Positions 16,440-25,023 of a stretch of DNA of 36,519 bases are shown here, piece by piece. The DNA lies in assembly GCA_017624235.1 (NCBI GenBank), contig JAGANL010000019.1, forward strand, positions 1 to 36,519. Reading direction: 5' to 3'. This DNA is from Lachnospiraceae bacterium. Its GTDB lineage: Bacteria > Bacillota > Clostridia > Lachnospirales > Lachnospiraceae. Numbering within the stretch: the first letter of the stretch is position 1; the number at the start of each line of letters is the position of its first letter. The notes beneath the pieces were generated by a model, which saw only the letters and a list, made by a program, of their open reading frames with translations, was not told the origin of the DNA and did not search any database. A program made the position numbers and the translations under genes.

Positions 16440-17030
16440 TTATTCTGGTTTTTTCCCTATTGTAAAGAACATTCCGGATTTTTTCAAGACCGGTCTTAAT
16501 GCCATGTAAATTGCTACAGATACAATCGTAGAGGTTACGGCATTGATGCTGGTGGAAGCGACATTCCATGCAAGTGTCAGTTCTGCGGCCGGTTTGCCGA
16601 GAATGAGCAGCTTGTAATAGTAGCCCACAAGCGGGTCGAAAATCACATTGAATAAAAGTCCGCCGATGGCTGCAAGCAGTGTCCAGAGAAAAACATGCTT
16701 TTTGTCATTGCTGTAGGTGATCTTGCCAATCCGGTGTGCAATAAAGCCGGTAATCAGGCCGATGCAGAATTTTAAAATAAACGTCTTTGGAGCATAGGTG
16801 ATGTAGACCGGGTCGAACAGATCGCCGATGGTCATGCCGATTGCACCGCCGAGTCCGCCATAGTAGCCGCCAAGCAGCAGTGCACCGAGTACGCAGACAG
16901 CATTTCCGAGATGGATAGATGTAGCGTCTCCGCCGGGCAGCGTAATCTTAATCTGTAAAAAGGTAAATACAACATAGGACAGTGCCGCAAACAGGCCTGT
17001 CAAAGCAATTTTCTGTACTTTCTGGTTCAT
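16440..17030 (-). CDS. ECF transporter S component, probably for vitamin B6 (PdxU2-like)
   Basis: The 196-residue membrane protein has about six hydrophobic segments and starts QKIALTGLFAALSYVVFTF, the typical S-component N-terminus with small residues for docking onto EcfT. GGDATSIHLGNAVCVLGALLLGGYYGGLGGAIGMTIGDLFDP is the conserved central region. It binds a vitamin and needs a shared energy-coupling EcfA1A2T module, which is not in this window. Linkage to a pyridoxamine kinase points to pyridoxine-type substrates; the similar HmpT family (hydroxymethylpyrimidine) is the main alternative. Its ATG overlaps the stop of a possible 16-residue leader ORF (17027-17077). Confidence 0.83.
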   Translation of the reverse strand: MNQKVQKIALTGLFAALSYVVFTFLQIKITLPGGDATSIHLGNAVCVLGALLLGGYYGGLGGAIGMTIGDLFDPVYITYAPKTFILKFCIGLITGFIAHRIGKITYSNDKKHVFLWTLLAAIGGLLFNVIFDPLVGYYYKLLILGKPAAELTLAWNVASTSINAVTSTIVSVAIYMALRPVLKKSGMFFTIGKKPE

Positions 17031-17077
17031 AGATTTTCCCTCTTTTCTTTCGTGATAGTTGTGTTAGGTTGTTTCAT
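17027..17077 (-). CDS. Possible 16-residue leader peptide upstream of the B6 transporter
   Basis: On the minus strand an ATG at 17077 follows GGAGAGGAGC at a good distance. It opens a 16-codon frame (MKQPNTTITKEKRENL) whose TGA (17029-17027) overlaps the ATG of the S component (ATGA). The ribosome binding site is stronger than the one directly before the transporter gene, which is a GAGGG. This suggests translational coupling or a leader peptide. The peptide itself has no recognisable function, and chance is possible at this size. Confidence 0.4.
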   Translation of the reverse strand: MKQPNTTITKEKRENL

Positions 17078-17102
17078 AATAATGCTCCTCTCCATTAGCG
17101 TT

Positions 17103-17138
17103 TATTATACGGCAACGTGGCACTACAAAAATAGCCAC
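17103..17138 (-). promoter_or_regulatory. Promoter and inverted repeat upstream of the B6 operon
   Basis: On the minus strand a consensus TATAAT -10 (17108-17103) has no proper -35 at the expected place. Instead an inverted repeat GTGGC-N12-GCCAC (17117-17138) covers the -35 region. This suggests a promoter controlled by a bound regulator, for example a MocR/PdxR-type activator, though no regulator gene is adjacent. Confidence 0.5.
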
Positions 17139-17250
17139 TTTATATCTTTTTAACCATACCAGTTTATCCGGATACTGCCCCGCCACCTCTGCCCTGTCTC
17201 AGCTTCCCGGGTATAGAATTACATTTTAGAAAAAGTTTAGATACACTTTA

Positions 17251-17314
17251 TTGACAGAAGCAGTAGATGTGCATACAATAGTTAACTGGATAATAATTAA
17301 CTAATTAACTAATT
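17251..17314 (+). promoter_or_regulatory. MarR-operon promoter with operator repeats
   Basis: TTGACA (17251-17256), a 17-base spacer and TACAAT (17274-17279) are near consensus. Immediately downstream, AGTTAACT (17280-17287) and a tandem AATTAACTAATTAACTAATT (17294-17313) provide several copies of a TTAACT/AGTTAA half-site. They overlie the transcription start and are likely binding sites for the MarR-family repressor encoded next. Confidence 0.8.
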
Positions 17315-17383
17315 GCATGATAACAAGTGATTTGATTCTATGAGTCTATCAAGAAGGATTTGGAAAGGAGGATGGTGATAAGT

Positions 17384-17890
17384 ATGGAAGAACAGGGGAA
17401 AGAGGGCAGCAAAGGGATTCACATGCTTCATAATAAGAAGCATGTGGCCATGCTGAAATTCCACATGACAGAACAGCTGATGCGCAGAGTGGTTGAACGG
17501 AGTGTGGCCGGAACCGGCCTGTACCGGGGACAGCATCAGATGCTGATGCACCTGTTTCATTGCCCGGACTGTACACAGGCTGCACTGGCAGAGCATATGG
17601 AGGTGTCTCCGGCAGCGGTTGCGGTAGGGTTAAAGAAGCTGGAGAAGGGCGGTTATGTGGAACGGGAAAATGTGCAGCATGATAATAGAAGAAACCGCAT
17701 CACCCTGACCGAACAGGGGCAGCGTGTGGTGGATGAGAGTATGCTTATTTTTCACCGGATTGACAGCTGCATTTTTCAGGACTTTTCCGATCAGGAGCTG
17801 GAGCAGTTCATTGGGATGCTGGAGCGGATTTATGATAACCTGGACCGGTGCGGCAGTCTGACGGAAAAGAGCAAAGGAAGTGAGGTTTAA
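17384..17890 (+). CDS. MarR-family transcriptional regulator
   Basis: The 168-residue protein is a winged-helix dimeric repressor. The DNA-binding core reads QAALAEHMEVSPAAVAVGLKKLEKGGYVERENVQHDNRRNRITLTEQG, with a typical MarR wing containing Asp-x-Arg-Arg. The start is uncertain: ATG 17384 is 12 bases after AAAGGAGG, while ATG 17372 and the TTG at 17360 sit on or before that site. Three bases separate its stop from a heterodimeric ABC exporter pair, so it probably represses exporter expression through the repeats at 17280-17313 and is relieved by a small-molecule ligand. Confidence 0.92.
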   Translation: MEEQGKEGSKGIHMLHNKKHVAMLKFHMTEQLMRRVVERSVAGTGLYRGQHQMLMHLFHCPDCTQAALAEHMEVSPAAVAVGLKKLEKGGYVERENVQHDNRRNRITLTEQGQRVVDESMLIFHRIDSCIFQDFSDQELEQFIGMLERIYDNLDRCGSLTEKSKGSEV

Positions 17891-17893
17891 AGG

Positions 17894-19660
17894 ATGAAAA
17901 AATATTGGAAATATGTAAAGCCGTATTTGCCTGCCTTTATCATCGGACCGATTCTGATGATTACGGAAGTAATCGGGGAAGTGCTTCTGCCTTCGCTGAT
18001 GGCGGATATTATTAACATTGGTGCGGCGAATCAGGATGTGCCATATATTATCGGGCGCGGTATTATTATGGTATTGACTGCTGTGGTCATGATGATAGGA
18101 GGAGTTGGAGGAGCCTATTTCAGTGCGAAAGCATCTATCAGCTTCGCGGCAGACTTGAGAGAGGATGTTTTCAAAAAGGTGCAGCAGTTTTCTTTTTCAA
18201 ATATCGATACCTTCAGTACCGGTTCTCTGGTTACCAGACTGACCAATGATATTACCCAGGTGCAGAACGTATTGATGATGATGCTCAGACTGATGCTCAG
18301 AGCACCGGGAATGCTGATTGGTGCGGTCATTATGGCATTTGTGATGAATGCCAGTCTGGCAACGATCATATTGATCGTCATTCCGCTTTTAGGGCTAGCA
18401 ATTGCATGTGTCATTCGTGTCGGTTTTCCAAGGTTTGATACGATGCAGAAAAAGATAGACCGTTTGAACTCTACTGTGCAGGAGGCGCTTACCAACGTGC
18501 GTGTCATTAAGTCGTTTGTAAGGGGAAGCTATGAGGAGGAACGTTTTCAGGAGTCGAACAGGGATCTGAAGGAAGCCAGTCTCCATGCCTTTAGGGTCGT
18601 TATCCTGATGATGCCTATCATGATGCTTGCGATGAATGTGACCACGCTGGCGGTGGTATGGTTCGGAGGAAAGCAGATTCTGGCAGGCTCGATGCCGGTG
18701 GGTGATTTGACGGCCTTTACGACCTATATTGTGCAGGTGCTGATGTCCCTGATGATGTTAGCCATGGTGCTTTTGCAGAGCTCCCGTGCAGTAGCCAGCT
18801 TAAAGCGTATCAATGAAGTGCTCCATACGGAAATTGATCTGACGGATGAGAAGGCAGCCAGAAAGGATGCAGAGGTTACAAACGGAAAAATTGAATTTAA
18901 GAACGTTTCTTTCCGCTATTACAAGAACAATCATGAGAAGGTGCTGGATGACATTTCCTTTGTGGTAGAACCGGGACAGACGGTCGGTATCATCGGCTCT
19001 ACCGGAAGTGGAAAAACGACACTTGTGCAGATGATTCCGAGACTTTATGACGTGGATGATGGCCAGGTATTGGTAGATGACATTGATGTCAGGGATTATT
19101 CTTTGAAACATCTGCGCAATGGTGTCGGAATGGTTCTTCAGAAAAATGTCCTGTTTTCCGGTACGATTCTGGAAAATCTGCAGTGGGGCGATGAGGAAGC
19201 CGGAGAGGAACAGGTGATGGAGGCTGCAAGGGCAGCACAGGCCGATGATTTCGTGAAAAGCTTTACAGACGGTTATGAAACCGAGCTTGGACAGGGCGGC
19301 GTGAATGTGTCCGGCGGTCAGAAGCAGAGGCTCTGTATCGCAAGAGCGCTGTTAAAGAAGCCGAAGATTCTCATTCTGGATGATTCTACCAGTGCTGTGG
19401 ATACGGCAACGGAGAAACGCATCCGGGAAAGCTTTGGCACGACATTGAAGGATACGACAAAGCTGATTATTGCACAGAGGATTACTTCGGTCATGGACTC
19501 AGACCTGATTCTGGTTCTGGAAGAAGGCAGGATTGCCGGTATGGGAAAGCATGAGGACTTGATGAGCGCCTGTATTCCTTATCAGGAAATTTACAATTCT
19601 CAGATGGAAGCAGCCAAAGAGGCCGGGGCTTTACAGAATGTGAAGGAGGTGCAGGCATAA
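17894..19660 (+). CDS. ABC exporter half-transporter with degenerate ATP site (BmrC/LmrC-like)
   Basis: The 588-residue protein has an N-terminal six-helix transmembrane domain (about 15-310) and a C-terminal nucleotide-binding domain: Walker A GSTGSGKT starting at residue 368, signature VSGGQKQR and Walker B ILILDD. The catalytic Glu is replaced by Asp497 and the H-loop His by Gln528 (IAQRI). These changes mark the non-canonical half of heterodimeric multidrug exporters. It is encoded between its MarR regulator and the second half, whose ATG overlaps its TAA by one base. The likely role is drug or bile-acid efflux, but the substrate is not readable. Confidence 0.93.
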   Translation: MKKYWKYVKPYLPAFIIGPILMITEVIGEVLLPSLMADIINIGAANQDVPYIIGRGIIMVLTAVVMMIGGVGGAYFSAKASISFAADLREDVFKKVQQFSFSNIDTFSTGSLVTRLTNDITQVQNVLMMMLRLMLRAPGMLIGAVIMAFVMNASLATIILIVIPLLGLAIACVIRVGFPRFDTMQKKIDRLNSTVQEALTNVRVIKSFVRGSYEEERFQESNRDLKEASLHAFRVVILMMPIMMLAMNVTTLAVVWFGGKQILAGSMPVGDLTAFTTYIVQVLMSLMMLAMVLLQSSRAVASLKRINEVLHTEIDLTDEKAARKDAEVTNGKIEFKNVSFRYYKNNHEKVLDDISFVVEPGQTVGIIGSTGSGKTTLVQMIPRLYDVDDGQVLVDDIDVRDYSLKHLRNGVGMVLQKNVLFSGTILENLQWGDEEAGEEQVMEAARAAQADDFVKSFTDGYETELGQGGVNVSGGQKQRLCIARALLKKPKILILDDSTSAVDTATEKRIRESFGTTLKDTTKLIIAQRITSVMDSDLILVLEEGRIAGMGKHEDLMSACIPYQEIYNSQMEAAKEAGALQNVKEVQA

Positions 19661-21609
19661 TGGATGCAAAGAGACTGGAACGTCTGGAAAAGAAATATAA
19701 AAAGTCGGCAGACAGGCAGCTGGAGACACCGCCGAAAAAGCATGGCCCGGGGCCGGGACCACGACATGGAGGGCCGGGAAGAATGGGTGGCGCCAAACCC
19801 AAGGATGCAGGAAAGGCATTAAAAAGAATCTTTTCCTATATTGAGGCAGACCGGATTAAGCTTGTCTTCGTTCTGTTCTGTGTCATCCTCAATACGGTGG
19901 CATCCCTTGCAGGATCCTATATGCTTCGCCCCATCATCAACGGACTGACGGAGGAAGGCGGCAGCGTGCAGAAGCTGTTTGGCTCGATTGTGCTGATGGC
20001 AGGCATTTATCTGGTTGGCGTAACGGCATCCTATCTGCAGGCCCGCATTATGATTGGTGTATCGCAGGGAGCCTTGCAGAGGATTCGGAATGATCTGTTT
20101 GGAAAGGTGCAGAAGCTTCCGGTGCGGTTTTATGATACGAACAGCTACGGTGATATTATGAGCCGTTTTTCCAATGATGTGGACGCTATCGGAGAAATGA
20201 TGAACAATACGATCGTACAGGTCATTTCCGCGGTCATCAGTGTTACAGGAACCTTTGCCCTGATGCTTTATACGAATGTCTGGCTGACACTGATTACGAT
20301 CGTGATGCTGCCACTTATGATGAAGGCTGCCGGTTTTGTAGGAAAACGCAGCCAGAAATACTATAAGGCACAGCAGGCGGCTCTTGGTACTCTGAACGGT
20401 TATATTGAAGAAACGGTTACCGGGCAGAAGGTCGTAAAGGTGTTCTGTCATGAGGAAACGGCAGAAGAAGAGTTTCATTATCTGAACCGGGATTTACGGG
20501 ATAAGCAGATCAAGGCACAGTTTTTTGGCGGTATCATGGGGCCTGTCATGGGTAATTTCAGTCAGATCAGCTATTCGCTGACGGCTTGTATCGGTGGTCT
20601 GCTCTGTGTGCTTCGGGGCTTTGATTTAGGCGGTCTGACGGTATTTGTCAACTATTCCAGACAATTTTCCAGACCGATCAATGAGCTGTCCATGCAGATG
20701 AATACCATCTTTTCGGCTCTTGCCGGTGCGGAACGTGTTTTTGCCATGATGGATGAAGCGCCGGAATGTGAGGATAAAGAGGATGCGGTCGGCATCGCGG
20801 AAAAAGACGGCAGATTTTACTGGGAGATTCCGGAGGAACAGGAGAAGTATACTTACCGGAAGGAGCAGCCGGAATTAAAGCCGGAGGTCGTCCTTCAAAA
20901 TGTGTACTTTGGTTACAATCCGGATAAGACGATCTTGAAGCATATTACCCTGTATGCAAAGCCGGGACAGAAGATTGCGTTTGTTGGTTCTACCGGAGCG
21001 GGCAAGACTACCATTACGAACCTGTTAAACCGCTTTTATGATATTGGACAGGGATGTATCTCCATTGACGGTATCGATATTCAGGACATCCGTCGGGATG
21101 ACCTTCGGAGGAATGTGGCAATGGTGCTGCAGGATACGCATCTTTTTACCGGAACCGTACGTGAAAATATCCGATACGGACGTCTGGATGCCACGGATGA
21201 GGAAGTGGTGGAGGCGGCAAAAACAGCCAGCGCCCATTCCTTTATCATGCGTCTGGAGCATGGCTATGATACGATGTTAGAGGGAGACGGAGCCAACTTA
21301 AGTCAGGGACAGAGACAGCTTTTGAACATTGCAAGAGCTGCCATTTCCAAGGCACCGATCCTGATTCTGGATGAAGCCACCAGCTCGGTTGATACCAGAA
21401 CGGAGCGACATATCGAAAAGGGCATGGACCGCCTGATGGCAGACAGAACGACCTTTGTCATCGCACACAGACTTTCCACCGTGCGCAATGCCAATGCCAT
21501 TATGGTACTGGAAAACGGTGAGATCATAGAACGCGGTGACCATGAAGAGCTGCTGGCCCAGAAGGGACGGTATTATGAATTGTATACGGGACTGAGCGAA
21601 CTGGATTAA
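19660..21609 (+). CDS. ABC exporter half-transporter with canonical ATP site (BmrD/LmrD-like)
   Basis: The 649-residue protein is the partner of the preceding half-transporter. A polar N-terminal extension rich in Gly, Pro, Lys and His (about residues 25-50, GPGPGPRHGGPGRMGG) precedes the six-helix domain. The nucleotide-binding domain is complete: GSTGAGKT, signature LSQGQRQL, ILILDE with catalytic Glu572 and VIAHRL with His603. An insert before the nucleotide-binding domain (about 365-405, acidic and Lys/Glu-rich) is typical of the D-type halves. One functional and one degenerate ATPase site per heterodimer is expected. Confidence 0.94.
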   Translation: MDAKRLERLEKKYKKSADRQLETPPKKHGPGPGPRHGGPGRMGGAKPKDAGKALKRIFSYIEADRIKLVFVLFCVILNTVASLAGSYMLRPIINGLTEEGGSVQKLFGSIVLMAGIYLVGVTASYLQARIMIGVSQGALQRIRNDLFGKVQKLPVRFYDTNSYGDIMSRFSNDVDAIGEMMNNTIVQVISAVISVTGTFALMLYTNVWLTLITIVMLPLMMKAAGFVGKRSQKYYKAQQAALGTLNGYIEETVTGQKVVKVFCHEETAEEEFHYLNRDLRDKQIKAQFFGGIMGPVMGNFSQISYSLTACIGGLLCVLRGFDLGGLTVFVNYSRQFSRPINELSMQMNTIFSALAGAERVFAMMDEAPECEDKEDAVGIAEKDGRFYWEIPEEQEKYTYRKEQPELKPEVVLQNVYFGYNPDKTILKHITLYAKPGQKIAFVGSTGAGKTTITNLLNRFYDIGQGCISIDGIDIQDIRRDDLRRNVAMVLQDTHLFTGTVRENIRYGRLDATDEEVVEAAKTASAHSFIMRLEHGYDTMLEGDGANLSQGQRQLLNIARAAISKAPILILDEATSSVDTRTERHIEKGMDRLMADRTTFVIAHRLSTVRNANAIMVLENGEIIERGDHEELLAQKGRYYELYTGLSELD

Positions 21610-21663
21610 AATCTCGAAAACGGAGGATTTCAAAAGGAATTGTGGGCAATAACTGAATATGGG

Positions 21664-21705
21664 AAGAGAAAGAGGATGTACAGAATGATGTGCATCCTTT
21701 TCTTT
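21664..21705 (+). terminator. Terminator after the exporter operon
   Basis: GGATGTACA (21673-21681) pairs with TGTGCATCC (21690-21698 region), extended by AAAGA/TCTTT, and is followed by TTTTCTTTT. It separates the exporter from the amino-acid importer. Confidence 0.7.
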
Positions 21706-21816
21706 TGGAAAACTTTATCTCGATTCCTAAAAAAGAAAATCGTGAAATCAGGTGGGAGAATGGCAAATGAGACGGTATGGTCATATTTATAAGATAAGAG
21801 GAAGGGGTGTGGCAGG

Positions 21817-22476
21817 ATGGATACGGAGTTTATCGTCAAATATATTCCGCTTTATGTGGAAGCGACGAAGCTGACGCTTGGCATTGGGCTGGTCGGTATC
21901 GTGCTTTCTGTTGTGGCGGGTCTGCTCATCGTATGGATTCAGTACTTTAGACTTCCGGTTTTCAAGCAGCTTGCAGCGGTCTACATTGAGTTGTCACGCA
22001 ACACACCGTTACTGGTACAGCTGTTTTTCCTCTATTTCGGTCTGCCGAAGGCCGGCATACGCATCAGCTCACAGGGCTGCGCGATGATCGGGCTTTGTTT
22101 TCTGGGAGGCAGCTATATGGCCGAGGCGTTCCGAAGCGGGATAGAATCGGTGGAAAGGGGACAGGAGGAATCGGCGCTGGCGCTGGGACTGAAAAAAAGC
22201 CAGGTCGTAAGATATATCATCCTGCCACAGGCCATATCCGTTTCAGTTCCGGCCTTATGTGCGAATATGATTTTTTTGTTGAAGGAGACCTCCGTGTTCA
22301 GCGTGGTAGCATTAGCCGATCTGATGTATGTGGCCAAGGATCTGATCGGTCTGTACTATAAAACGGACGAAGCGCTGCTTATGCTGGTCATTGCCTATCT
22401 GATGATACTTCTGCCGATTTCAGTTCTGGCAGCAGCACTGGAAAGGAGGCTTCGCTATGCAGGATTTGGGAATTAG
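21817..22476 (+). CDS. Polar amino-acid ABC transporter permease 1
   Basis: The 219-residue integral membrane protein has about five membrane segments and the HisM/GlnP-type features: ELSRNTPLLVQLFFLYFGLP in the first half and the cytoplasmic EAA loop ESALALGLKKSQVVRYIILPQA near residues 120-142, which contacts the ATPase. It overlaps the second permease gene by 20 bases, indicating a permease heterodimer. It belongs to a four-gene importer together with an ATPase and a lipoprotein. Confidence 0.93.
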   Translation: MDTEFIVKYIPLYVEATKLTLGIGLVGIVLSVVAGLLIVWIQYFRLPVFKQLAAVYIELSRNTPLLVQLFFLYFGLPKAGIRISSQGCAMIGLCFLGGSYMAEAFRSGIESVERGQEESALALGLKKSQVVRYIILPQAISVSVPALCANMIFLLKETSVFSVVALADLMYVAKDLIGLYYKTDEALLMLVIAYLMILLPISVLAAALERRLRYAGFGN

Positions 22477-23131
22477 GGTTCTGTTTCTGGGGAATAACCT
22501 TCAAAGACTTTTGGGAGGGCTGTGGATTACACTTCGGATTTCCCTGATTGCGGTTGCCTGTTCGATTGTCCTGGGTATTCTGCTTGGCATGCTGATGACG
22601 GTAAGGAATCCGGTGATAAAGGCGCTTACAAAGCTCTATCTGGAATTTATCCGCATTATGCCGCAGCTGGTACTTTTGTTTCTCGTGTTTTTCGGACTCA
22701 CCAGGTCCTTTGGAATCAATCTTTCAGGGGAAACCAGCGCCGTGATTGTCTTTACCCTTTGGGGGACGGCGGAAATGGGCGATCTGGTCAGAGGGGCATT
22801 GATTTCGATTCCAAAGCATCAATATGAAAGCGGTGCAGCAATCGGACTGACCAGATGGCAGGTCTATCACTATATTATGATTCCACAGATTTTGACAAGG
22901 CTTGTGCCGCCTGCCATCAATCTGACGACCCGAATGATCAAAACCACTTCTCTGGTGTCATTGATTGGTGTAGTAGAGGTGCTCAAAGTGGCACAGCAGA
23001 TGATTGAGGCAAACCGTTATACCGTACCGGATTCGGCACTGTGGATTTATGGCACCATCTTCTTTTTGTATTTTCTCGTATGCTGGCCCATTTCCCTGGC
23101 AGCCAAAAAGCTGGAGAAGAGGGCATGGTGA
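22457..23131 (+). CDS. Polar amino-acid ABC transporter permease 2
   Basis: The 224-residue protein is a second HisM-type permease. EFIRIMPQLVLLFLVFFGL corresponds to the segment seen in its partner, and the EAA loop reads ESGAAIGLTRWQVYHYIMIPQ. It overlaps permease 1 by 20 bases. After its stop, 80 bases without a gene precede the ATPase; I see no terminator there, so the four genes are probably one operon. Confidence 0.93.
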   Translation: MQDLGIRVLFLGNNLQRLLGGLWITLRISLIAVACSIVLGILLGMLMTVRNPVIKALTKLYLEFIRIMPQLVLLFLVFFGLTRSFGINLSGETSAVIVFTLWGTAEMGDLVRGALISIPKHQYESGAAIGLTRWQVYHYIMIPQILTRLVPPAINLTTRMIKTTSLVSLIGVVEVLKVAQQMIEANRYTVPDSALWIYGTIFFLYFLVCWPISLAAKKLEKRAW

Positions 23132-23211
23132 TCAAAATAAAAGGCGGTTTCAAAGATAGGAAGCTGTATTGGAAAGCAGGAGCGGCTTTCGGTGAAAAAT
23201 GAGGTGAGTAT

Positions 23212-23976
23212 ATGGCACAACAGCCGGTTTTATTGGAGGTAAAAAATATTGTGAAAAATTATGGAGAGGGAAATGTGCTGGACGGAGTTTCTCTGGAGCT
23301 CAGAAAAGGAGAGGTCAAAGTGGTGATCGGTCCCTCCGGCTGTGGAAAAAGCACCCTGCTGCGCTGCATAAACGGACTGGAGAAGATTCAGGCCGGTCAG
23401 ATTCTTTTAACTGGCAATGTCCTTACCGAAGGAAAAACGGACTGGTCGAAGGTCAGACAGAAGATCGGCATGGTCTTTCAGAGCTATGACCTGTTTCCGC
23501 ATATGAGCGTGCTGGACAATATTACGCTTGGCCCGGTTAAGGTACAGGGAAGAGAAAAAAAGGAAGTTGTCTTAGAGGCGGAAAAGCTCCTTGGGAGAGT
23601 GGGGCTTTTGGATAAGAAGGATGCTTATCCCAGACAACTGTCAGGAGGGCAGAAGCAGAGGGTTGCCATCGTCAGGGCACTGATCCTGAAGCCGGAAATC
23701 CTGTTGTTTGATGAAGTAACGGCAGCTCTTGATCCGGAGATGGTAAGAGAGGTGCTGGATGTGATCTTAGAGCTTGCCGATGACGGCTATACGATGCTTA
23801 TTGTAACACATGAGATGCAGTTTGCCAGGGCGGTAGCCGACCAGGTCGTATTTTTGGATGGCGGCAGAATCGTGGAAAGCGATGCGCCGGAGCAGTTTTT
23901 TACCCAGCCAAAGGCCGAGCGTGCAAGACGGTTTTTGAATACATTTGTCTATGAAAAGGGAGGAGAAAAAGCATGA
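23212..23976 (+). CDS. Polar amino-acid ABC transporter ATP-binding protein (GlnQ/HisP type)
   Basis: The 254-residue cytoplasmic ATPase has Walker A GPSGCGKST, the Q-loop MVFQSYDLFPHMSVLDN, signature LSGGQKQR, Walker B ILLFDEVTAALDPE and the H-loop IVTHEM. These are the standard features of amino-acid importer ATPases. Its TGA overlaps the ATG of the binding lipoprotein (ATGA). It powers the two upstream permeases. Confidence 0.95.
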   Translation: MAQQPVLLEVKNIVKNYGEGNVLDGVSLELRKGEVKVVIGPSGCGKSTLLRCINGLEKIQAGQILLTGNVLTEGKTDWSKVRQKIGMVFQSYDLFPHMSVLDNITLGPVKVQGREKKEVVLEAEKLLGRVGLLDKKDAYPRQLSGGQKQRVAIVRALILKPEILLFDEVTAALDPEMVREVLDVILELADDGYTMLIVTHEMQFARAVADQVVFLDGGRIVESDAPEQFFTQPKAERARRFLNTFVYEKGGEKA

Positions 23977-24857
23977 AAAAATTTTTCGCAGTACTGTTCA
24001 CCACAGCTGCAGCATTCGGAGTCCTGACCGGCTGCGGAAGAACAAAAGAGGCAGAGGCCGTAAAGGAAGAGGCAGCTTCGGAGTCTGCCGTATATCGTAC
24101 TCTGGACGAAATCAGGAAGAGTGGCTCTGTCAAAATCGGTGTATTCAGCGACAAGAATCCATTCGGTTATGTGGATGAAAACGGACACTATCAGGGCTAT
24201 GACGTATACTTTGGCGACCGTATCGCAAAGGATCTTGGTGTGGCTGCAGAGTATATCTCCACCGATGCAGCCAACCGCGTGGAGTATCTTAAGACCGGTA
24301 AGGTAGACATTATTCTGGCGAACTTTACCGTTACCGCAGAACGAGCAGAGTCCGTGGATTTCGCCCTGCCCTATATGAAGGTAGCTCTTGGCGTGGTATC
24401 ACCGGATGAGGCTCTCATTACCGGGCCGGAGCAGTTAAACGGCAAAAAGCTTATTGTGACAAAGGGAACAACAGCCGAGACCTTTTTTACCGAACATTAT
24501 CCGGAGGTTGAGCTGGTAAAATTCGATCAGTATACAGAGGCCTATAACGCATTATTAGATGGCCGCGGAGATGCCTTCTCGACCGACAATACCGAGGTAC
24601 TGGCATGGGCTTTGCAGAATGAAGGCTTCAGTGTAGGCATCGAGTCCATCGGAAATCTGGATACGATTGCTCCGGCAGTATCGAAAGGAAATGAAACGCT
24701 GTTAAACTGGATTAATGAAGAAATCCGGGCACTGGCAGAGGAAGAATTTTTCCATGCTGATTACAAAGCGACTCTGGAGCCGGTATATGGCACGGCTGTT
24801 GATATGGACAGTCTGGTAGTAGAAGGCGGCGTGGTAGAGGATACGAAGACCGAGTAA
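23973..24857 (+). CDS. Amino-acid ABC transporter substrate-binding lipoprotein
   Basis: The 294-residue protein has a lipoprotein signal with lipobox LTGC, so Cys21 would be lipidated and the protein anchored outside the membrane. The mature part is a family 3 solute-binding fold: LDEIRKSGSVKIGVFSDKNPFGYVDENG-type start, YDVYFGDRIAKDLGV, TVTAERAESVDFALPYM and KKLIVTKGTTAETFF. These are typical of binding proteins for glutamine, glutamate, cystine or similar polar amino acids; the exact ligand is not determined. Gene order permease-permease-ATPase-binding protein is compact and complete. Confidence 0.94.
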   Translation: MKKFFAVLFTTAAAFGVLTGCGRTKEAEAVKEEAASESAVYRTLDEIRKSGSVKIGVFSDKNPFGYVDENGHYQGYDVYFGDRIAKDLGVAAEYISTDAANRVEYLKTGKVDIILANFTVTAERAESVDFALPYMKVALGVVSPDEALITGPEQLNGKKLIVTKGTTAETFFTEHYPEVELVKFDQYTEAYNALLDGRGDAFSTDNTEVLAWALQNEGFSVGIESIGNLDTIAPAVSKGNETLLNWINEEIRALAEEEFFHADYKATLEPVYGTAVDMDSLVVEGGVVEDTKTE

Positions 24858-24897
24858 GCAGCTTGCAGAAAACGATAGCGGTAACCGCTCAAGCTGC
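24858..24897 (+). other. Nested hairpin after the importer operon
   Basis: GCAGCTTG (24858-24865) pairs with CAAGCTGC (24890-24897), and AGCGGT-A-ACCGCT (24877-24889) forms an inner stem. There is no T-run, so it is not a standard terminator; it could protect the 3' end of the operon transcript. Confidence 0.4.
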
Positions 24898-24916
24898 CTA
24901 AGTCATCAAAAACCGG

Positions 24917-24946
24917 TTTTCACGCTGAGAAAATGTGTGATATAAT
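24917..24946 (+). promoter_or_regulatory. Probable tcdA promoter with extended -10
   Basis: TTTTCA (24917-24922), an 18-base spacer and TGA-TATAAT (-10 at 24941-24946) form a good promoter. The predicted start, near 24953, falls in the hairpin at 24950-24982, so tcdA mRNA would begin with part of that stem-loop. Confidence 0.55.
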
Positions 24947-24949
24947 GAG

Positions 24950-24988
24950 ACAGCCGTCCTTCTAAGAGGTAAGGGCGGTTGTATTTTT
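24950..24988 (+). terminator. Terminator of the amino-acid importer operon
   Basis: ACAGCCGTCCTT (24950-24961) pairs with AAGGGCGGTTGT (24971-24982) through one G-T wobble region, followed by ATTTTT. It lies between the importer lipoprotein and tcdA. Confidence 0.7.
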
Positions 24989-25023
24989 GGAAAGAGATAT
25001 GAGAGTAAGAAATGGAGATTATT

